Shown: positions 57,857 to 64,000 of the stretch, in pieces
Layout: the number at the start of each line of letters is the position of its first letter
Position numbering within the stretch: position 1 is the stretch's first letter
Assembly (NCBI GenBank): GCA_007449985.2
Contig: VIIQ02000155.1
Span: 174,532-238,531 of the forward strand
Origin: Desmodesmus armatus
Lineage: Eukaryota; Chlorophyta; Chlorophyceae; Sphaeropleales; Scenedesmaceae
Reading direction: 5' to 3'
Length of the DNA: 64,000 bases
The notes under the pieces: model-generated
Databases searched by the model: none
Seen by the model: the letters and a program-made list of their open reading frames with translations, nothing else
Told to the model about the DNA's origin: nothing
Made by a program: the position numbers and the translations under genes

Positions 57857-60800
57857 GCAGAAACGAGGGCTCTTGAACCACCAAACTCACTTTGCCCGCC
57901 GTGCCCGTCAGCAGCCAAGGAAGGCAGACCGTGTATGGCAGGATACAACCAATGCACACGAAATGCAAACCGATTGGACCCCGCACCCTTCAGAGACAGC
58001 CATATGACGGAGCAGCAAACTGTTCACCTCAGCCCAAACCTTTGGTCCCCCCCTCCCAAAAACTGCTTCGCAATCTCCCCCCCCCCCTCCCATCCCACCC
58101 TCCAGGACTAAGTTGCCGTACACACCGAGTGCGGCTGTGTTTGAAGATCTGGATCACTCCAAACGGCTGCACAGCTTCAACCATCACCCCAACGAGGCCG
58201 TTGATCCGATCTCACAGGCAAGGGTGTAAGCCTGCAAGTCAGGCTCCTAGTTCCCCCATTCAACCCCCCGCCCAATACACACCCACACTCCCCCCCCCCC
58301 CCCCCCCCCCAGGCCCCAGCCATCCTTTCTTACCTACCCCCTTCTGACCTACACCACACACCTCCCCACCCACTTCCTCTAAGCATACCCCCCCCCCCCC
58401 GACTCCAATTGGTTTCAAACACACAAAGCATACCGTGTGCGGCTGGGCTTGAAGATGAGGCTCCCTCCATCCGGCTGCACAGCTTCCACCATCACAGTAG
58501 ACCCGATATCCAGGGCCAGGGTATAAGTGTACAGGCCAGGCTCTTCCTACAAAGGGACGTTCCCATCCCACACACACCCTTCCCCCCTTTCCCCTCCCTC
58601 CATCACAAAAGCCCTCCTTGTATCCTTTCTATATCACCTGACCTCTTGAAAGGTAACCACACACTTACCCCGCACACTTACTCTAGCCCCCCCCCCCTCC
58701 CCCCCCAGCTCCACGTGTTTTCAAACATACCGTGTGCGGCTGGGCTTGAAGATCAGGCTCCCTCCGTCCGGCTGCACAGCCTCCACCATGACGGTAGACC
58801 CAATATCGAGCGCCAGGGTATAAGTGTACAGGCCAGGCCCTTGTTGTGGGGGACGTTCCCATCCCACACACACCCTTCCACAACCCCCCCCCCCCCCCCC
58901 CGCGTAGGTATTTCCAAACATACCGTGTGCGGCTGGGCTTGAAGGTAAGGCTCCCTCCGCCCGGCTGCACAGCCTCCACCATGACGGTAGACCCAATATC
59001 AAGAGCCAGGGTATAAGTGTACAGGCCAGGCCCTTGTTGTGGGGGACGTTCCCATCCCACACACACCCTTCCCACACACACCCCCCCCCCCGCGTAGGTA
59101 TTTCCAAACATACCGTGTGCGGCTGGGCTTGAAGATAAGGCTCCCTCCGTCCGGCTGCACAGCCTCCACCATGACGGTAGACCCAATATCAAGAGCCAGG
59201 GTATAGGTGTACAGGCCAGGGTCTGAGTCAGGGTTGACCTGTGAGGCGGTTGCCACCACCCCCGCCTCTGAAACACTGTCAGCAGGTTCGGTAGTAATGG
59301 TGCCGATCTCGATTGCGGAAGGCAGGGATGCGTCTGGGCCTGGGATTAGACGTGAACGCACAGCGGGGAAGCAGAGCGTACAGCAAGGGTGGTGTGATGT
59401 TGGGTGCGGCAGCGCACGCAGATAGCAGGGGGAAAAGAGCGACAATGCTTAGAAGAAAGGCACGCAATTCACAGGTGGCGATCGTGCAGATCCCAACTGC
59501 GGTGGGCGGGCTGAGCCTAAGTCTGGTGCAGACATGCACAAAGGTGGGCACGCCAAGCACACGGCATGAGCTGATGCATAGTCTGTGAGGGAACTCAAGG
59601 CAGTAGCCAGTCAGAAAAAATGCTGTCAAGCGTGAAAAACCGGCGTGCCGTGAACTGCTGGTGTTGCTCCATATGCCGCTCCGTGCGGGTATCCCCCATG
59701 AGCCTCTGGCTCCCTTGTGGGTTGCTCAGCTTTTGCTGAACCAATAATACTGTAACGTTACTGTAACTGTAACTGTAACTGGCATCGTACAGGGGCAGCT
59801 GCCAAAACTACACCACTCACCAGGCACAGGCTGAACCCTGACGACCCCATCCACATAAGCCCTCATAGCAGAATCTTCAGTGGGGGAGTGGGGGCATCAG
59901 ATCGCACCGCCACGCTGTACGACTTGGAGCCGAAATGTAGCAGCCCCGGGGTGTAAGGATGTAGTCGCCTTGGCTTGGCAGGCAGATGGTGTTGGGCCCG
60001 GGGTTTAGGCTGACCTCGAAGGGAGTTACTAGGGTGCCTTCGTCACCGATGATCACCAGGTCGACTGCCTGGTTGGAGGTGATCTACCACACGCAACGCG
60101 CAGCAAAAAAGGTGGTGAAAGACTGTGCAAATACGTTGACAGACTGTGAAAATACCTTGACAGTTAGCTTGGCAGGTGACAGCTGCAACTCCACGGCACT
60201 CCCCCCCCCCCCTCCCCCCACACACACTTGTGCCTGCAGGTAATGCCTAGGATGGGTCTGAAGTGTGCTGCATTACTGCTTGCAACATGTTAGCGAGGGA
60301 AGTGGCCCCTCTATCAGTCTTGATTCCAACTTTTGACAGTTGTCAGTTCAGTGAAGCAGCGACCTCGACCTCTCCGGACCGGAGGACAGCCCTGTAGACT
60401 GTCGTAAGCGCAAGAGCACCACCCAGGTGAACGCCTTCCTTTTTACTCACGCTAACGACAGCTTGATGCAGGGATCGCCCTGATTTTCCGTGCTAGCGTC
60501 ATTGTTTGACTATCCTTGTCGGATGATTGCTAGCCAGCATGCATGTGCACGCATGCAGTCTCTCTGTCGACACACTGTGAGTGAGGGGGCAGGGAGTGAG
60601 GGGGCAGGGAGTGAACTGGATGCACTCCCTGTGTCTGCACACACACATGTACTCCCTGTGCCTGTCACGCATGCGCACTGCCATCTTCATTGAAAAACGT
60701 GACGTCCCGCACTGATACAGTACCACACAACTTCAACTTCTGTGTCCTGGCCCAGGAGTAGCACTTTTGCTATGCATCTTATGTGTCACAACAAACCCAC

Positions 60801-63228
60801 ACACCTGCAGTTCGTAGCCCTTCTGCTTCAGTTCTGGTGCCACGCCGTCACCGCTGTCCACCCCTGCAGGCAGCCGCGTGCCCTCCCAGCACCAGCCCTC
60901 CTTCACAGCAGTGACCAGTAGCGCCCTGGGCGCACCCGGTGGAACGTGAAGCCTCGGCTGCCCTCTGCATTGCCATGGAAATATATACAGAACAGTGAGA
61001 ACAGTGCGGGAAATGGAGCAGGTTTATCAGTCATGCCTTGATGGGAGGCCACAGATTGTGGTTTCCGCTTGTGTCAATGTGGTGTGGAGACACAGGGAGT
61101 GCATCCAGCCAATGCAACAACCATCCAAGGATGTGACATTCTGAAGTTGGGTACAAGCGCGTAGGGCGCACAGTAAACATCGTATATTGAATATTAAAAA
61201 TCGTATATTGAAGATTAAAAGGAAACGCCACTCTGCAAACGCCACCGTCACGTGTGGCGTGAAGCAGAGCGGGGGGGGGGGCAATATGGCATCAAAAGGG
61301 CTCAGGAAAAGGTGCGCGGCATGCTTGCATCATTAGAGTGATTGACGAGTCCGTCTGCACGGTCCTGCGTCAGGTTTCTGCACTAGGCATCAGCTGTGCA
61401 CGCCCAGCACAGCTAGCACTTTCGCGCACAGTGCAGCTAGTCATGTTGCACACCACAACTGCACAGTTACTGAAAACCCAACAACACCATGGTGAACAAC
61501 TCCTCAACTGTACCCCACACACACCCATACACACTGGTGGGGTGTGGCCTTCTGCCGGGATGTTGCCAAGCTGACCTGACATCACCTTCGTCCCAGTTGA
61601 CGCCACGTGGACCACCACCATTACGTCATCAGGGCAGGGTCCGTCCAAACAGGACACAGAACCGTGCAGTGCAAGCTTTGCTTGCCCGAACTGCAGGTCG
61701 TGGACAGGCTCGCCGACGACCGACAAGTCAACGTGCGTTGGCGCCACCACGAGCCCCTTTGCCTTGTCATCCGCACTTACGTAAGGCGCAACACGGTAAC
61801 GGCCAGGCGGCACCAGGAAACAAAACTTGTTGAAGTCGTCTGCCATCGTGTGCATATTGAGGCCGCTGCCATCAACAGCAGTCAACGTCACCTTCTTGCT
61901 GTTACGTTGAATTGAATATCTCCGTAGGTCAATCGGCCGCAGATACCGACCTTCCTTACGATAATGTCAGGCAGGACTTGGGCGGATGGCGTGATGGCAA
62001 CAGCAGAGAGCGAGCTGAACTCGTAATCCACTTTCTCCGCTGAGATGTCGGTCTTGCCTTCCTGCATACGCGCCAGTACATACCTGTTGCAGAAACGTAC
62101 AACACATCACACAAGTCAGTGAAAAAAGTTGGAATGTCTGCTGCGCAGGAAGCAAACTTCATGGCAGGTCACACCGCCTGCTGTTGCAACACGGCAAAGC
62201 AAGCCCCAATGCAGCAGTGCACCATCATACATGTCCGTAAAACCCGTGAGCTCATCACATCCCACCTGCCGTTCAGATCTGTGCTAGCCCGCTCTACGCC
62301 GTTCACTGAGATCGACACGGTGGCACCCCGTTGCCAGCCGAGTCCACCGCCCGCCCTGACACACTGAACCCTGTCACAGCAAGTCCTCCCCCACTGTGGC
62401 ATCGCCCTGGCCCACACTGACTGCCAGAGAGGAGGGCTGGATCTCGAAGGCACTGTCGGTGTCAGGGTGTGCAGCCTGCAGACACAGCAAGGGCAGAGGC
62501 AACAGCCAATCCAAGCCATTCAGAACAAAGATGGGGGGGGGTCAGAGGAAGGCGCCGCCGCTGCACTACGGTAGTGCTACTGTGAGGGAGGAGGGCTGGA
62601 TCTAAAAGATCGGTGTCAGGGTGTGCAGCCTGCAAAGTCAGCAAGGGCAGGGACAGACGTTGTCTTACATTCAATTATGTATGGGTTGAAAGAGGTTGGG
62701 GGGAAGTGCTGCTGCGAGGGAGGCGAGCTGGATATCAAGGCACTGTCCGTGTCAGGGTGTGCAGCCTGCGGGATGGCAGGGCCAAAAGCCGTCCAAAACC
62801 ATTTGTGTTGATATAAGCGCATTGAGCCAGGGTGGGCTCCCAGGTATCCAGCGAGGGCAGGGTATGACAAAGGCAGGGTGTTGCAAACTAACAATCCCTA
62901 ATCTCCTCTGCAGAGCACCCAGCCCTTCCATGACCATCCACCCCACCCACCCACCCACCCACCCACCCACCCACCCACCCACATGCCCCACCCCCCAACC
63001 CAAGCCACCCAAGCACGAACACTGTGACGAGTTCAAACAGGCGGGCCCTTACCTGCAGTGAATACTGCCCGCATGGTATGCCAGTGAATGTGTACGCCCC
63101 TCAGCATCAGTAGTAACAGAGCAGAGGCTGTGGTAGACAGGCAGACTCTATGTCTGACACTGAGACGTGCCCAGGGGGGTGGGTGGCACTGCAGCCCACT
63201 GACACCTCGTCAGATGACAGTAGGGTCA

Positions 63229-63277
<49 letters not shown>

Positions 63278-64000
63278 GCAGCGGCGGCGGCGGCGGCGGC
63301 GGCGGCAGCAGCGGAAGCACCAGCGGCTTGACTTCCTCACAAACACCAGCACAATGCAGAAAAGTTTTCATTGAATGACGGTCTGGAGCAGCATCAGTTG
63401 CATGGTGGACCGCAATGTGCCGCCGGGGCGTGGTGATCCCGGCAATCCCTACCAGTGTGATGAAGCCCAGCTGGGAAATTGCTGTGATTGTTGATTTGGC
63501 CAATGAGCCTTGTGTTCGCTCCTCAAACGGCCGGTGTTCAGTGTAACATCCAATTACTGAATGAGACACTGCATGACAACACTGCTGCACCCTGCCTCTG
63601 CAGCAGCAGTCATCACCTACCAATTGCTGTGCAGTTTCATCAAGCTGCCACAGAAATTTTTTTTGAAAAAGATTTTTTTCTTTTTTTCCCTTTTTTTTGG
63701 ATTTTACCAGGGGGGCACAGAAGTTACTCTCCATGCACCAGCACACCATCTGTCAACTGACTCGCAACGAAGACATCACCCTGCTGTGCTGCAACCTTAC
63801 TGTCATTGTCAACGTCTGCTCACCCCCCCCCCCCCCACCCTGCGCCTGCCACAGGTTGGGTTGGACATCAAGCCATAACCCTAAACCCTAATCCACACCC
63901 TAAATCCTAAACCCTACACCCCACTGAATGCCTGCCACAGGTCCACTCCTCGAAGTAACCTTTTCAGTGAGCCTGTATCCCTGAATGGCAAAGGGAGCAG
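51363..64000 (-). CDS. NOMO-like ER membrane protein, 5' end beyond window
   Basis: Likely exons in transcript order, with approximate edges: 63939->64000, 63053-63229, 62266-62475, 61586-62083, 60805-60964, about 59890-60083, 59114-59341, 57701-57816, 56149-56374, 54610-54889, 53864-54051, 52517-52834, about 52188-52300, and 51363-51851. Diagnostic pieces follow Nodal modulator order: VTLLSSDEVSVGC; GIPCGQYSLQ; VTGFSVSGRAV; VSCLDGPC; EGWCWEGTRLP; MVLTGRTEPAV; VGPLPSDATYSVEVAKAGHV; VFLSLSGSGGFKQNTRL; QPGTYYLKPLLREHSFDPP; LSGALVEACRGDSG; DVDFTAFRNPP; and a C-terminal helix LPVIVLVLFVAAAATVAQ. NOMO proteins are type I ER membrane proteins with stacked Ig/carnitine-binding-like folds, associated with multipass-protein biogenesis at the translocon. 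Several exons need single-base corrections, and many exon ends are tandemly repeated. Confidence 0.82.
51838..52205 (-). repeat. Four ~110-bp repeats carrying final-exon start and TTTAGGG motifs
   Basis: Units start near 51838, 51949, 52058 and 52170. Each holds an acceptor-side copy of the final NOMO exon (ACCTGCAG then sequence encoding SKDRHLGVLPFQP) plus one or two TTTAGGG motifs. Only the 51838 unit leads into the C-terminal membrane segment. Confidence 0.88.
53088..53965 (-). repeat. Four copies of a NOMO exon end
   Basis: The segment encoding NLKPGHTFLMRVKLDGRVVS plus donor occurs at about 53862, 53610, 53380 and 53088, separated by CCCTCCCTGCCTGC-rich intron sequence. Only the 53862 copy is joined to the upstream part of the exon. 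Confidence 0.9.
54420..55165 (-). repeat. Duplicated halves of a NOMO exon
   Basis: The exon start (SVSISLAPGTDPSAVFLSLS) occurs at 54889 and 55152. The exon end (REHSFDPPVADLQLLDGEQK) occurs at 54610-54760 and, degenerate, at 54425-54560. A CCCTAAA array (54577-54600) separates the two end copies. Confidence 0.9.
55408..56230 (-). repeat. Six copies of a NOMO exon end
   Basis: Sequence encoding GHVLQQEGDRQDEGFVFSSK plus donor recurs at about 56149, 56040, 55860, 55750, 55565 and 55412. Only the 56149 copy continues from the complete exon. Some copies have lost part of the insert DRQDE. Confidence 0.9.
56465..57065 (-). repeat. Acceptor-side copies of the same NOMO exon
   Basis: Copies of the exon start (AEVxVSYASxSSLSxKAAG type) lie upstream of the true acceptor at about 56514 and 56704, with degenerate pieces at about 56815 and 57040. 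They are embedded in GCACGGCACAGCACA-type simple repeat. Confidence 0.8.
57178..57762 (-). repeat. Four copies of a NOMO exon end
   Basis: The stretch encoding TAHQGMVLTGRTEPAVAG plus donor at 57701-57760 recurs at about 57490, 57330 and 57190 with growing divergence. Long poly-C runs separate the copies. Confidence 0.88.
58140..59225 (-). repeat. Five copies of a NOMO exon end
   Basis: Sequence encoding LYTYTLALDIGSTVMVEAVQ and GGSLIFKPSRTR plus the GTATG donor occurs at about 59114, 58923, 58731, 58431 and, weakly, 58130. Only 59114 joins the upstream exon. Confidence 0.92.
60401..60576 (+). repeat. Dispersed repeat, inverted partner of 49781-49956
   Basis: Lies in a NOMO intron. See the partner copy; the shared sequence is about 165-175 bp with scattered substitutions. 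Confidence 0.85.
62440..62775 (-). repeat. Three copies of a NOMO exon start
   Basis: GTCAGGGTGTGCAGCCTGCA-type acceptor copies (encoding AAHPDTDSAF or variants) occur at about 62460, 62612 and 62750. Only the first leads into a full exon. Confidence 0.88.
62938..62982. repeat. (CCCA)n microsatellite
   Basis: About ten CCCA/CCAC units in a NOMO intron. Confidence 0.9.
63231..63318. repeat. (CAG)n-(CGG)n compound microsatellite at NOMO acceptor
   Basis: On the minus strand this reads (CCG)n then (CTG)n directly into the CAG acceptor of the exon beginning at 63229. Confidence 0.88.

Overview
This is nuclear DNA from a eukaryote, most likely a chlorophycean green alga. The evidence is many small GT-AG introns, (CAG)n/(CTG)n tracts giving poly-Gln/Ala/Ser stretches, short TTTAGGG telomere-type motifs inside introns, and plant/algal gene families (SBP-box factor, mTERF repeats, a PDI-C/ERGIC-type disulfide isomerase). 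A Sphaeroplealean alga such as a Scenedesmus relative fits, but the species cannot be fixed from the sequence.

Layout. 436-1875 (+): intronless leucine-rich-repeat protein. 3650-8490: candidate mobile element with two matching 660-bp direct repeats around a split Tc1/mariner-like transposase (+). The only intron found in that transposase is filled almost end to end by an antisense ORF resembling a VSR/EDxHD-type endonuclease. 8546-18608 (+): ten-exon gene for a membrane protein with signal peptide, two EGF-like modules, one transmembrane helix and a cytosolic RING-H2 finger. Its start lies 56 bp beyond the right repeat. 21347-28497 (+): secreted subtilisin-like protease with a Gln/Trp-rich insert. 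30301-36913 (-): PDI-C (PDIL5-4-like) protein, thioredoxin plus ERGIC domains. 37804-40937 (-): mTERF protein. 42264-45428 (+): SBP-box transcription factor, diverging from the mTERF gene. 45429-51362: mostly gene-free, with a 49-bp tandem repeat and a dispersed repeat. 51363 to the right edge (-): NOMO-like ER membrane protein, cut off at its 5' end by the window.

Three observations stand out. (1) The antisense endonuclease nested in the transposase intron. (2) In the three secretory-pathway genes with the most complex structure (EGF-RING, PDI-C, NOMO), exon ends with their splice sites are repeated in tandem two to six times, leaving decoy partial exons in the introns. (3) Conserved exons of PDI-C, subtilase and NOMO need single-base additions, mostly in homopolymers, to stay in frame. 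Either the consensus has indel errors or these genes are decaying.

The splice models for EGF-RING, mTERF and SBP close in frame over their whole length. PDI-C closes once two bases are added and subtilase once one is added, which supports the exon calls. NOMO exon edges are less certain.
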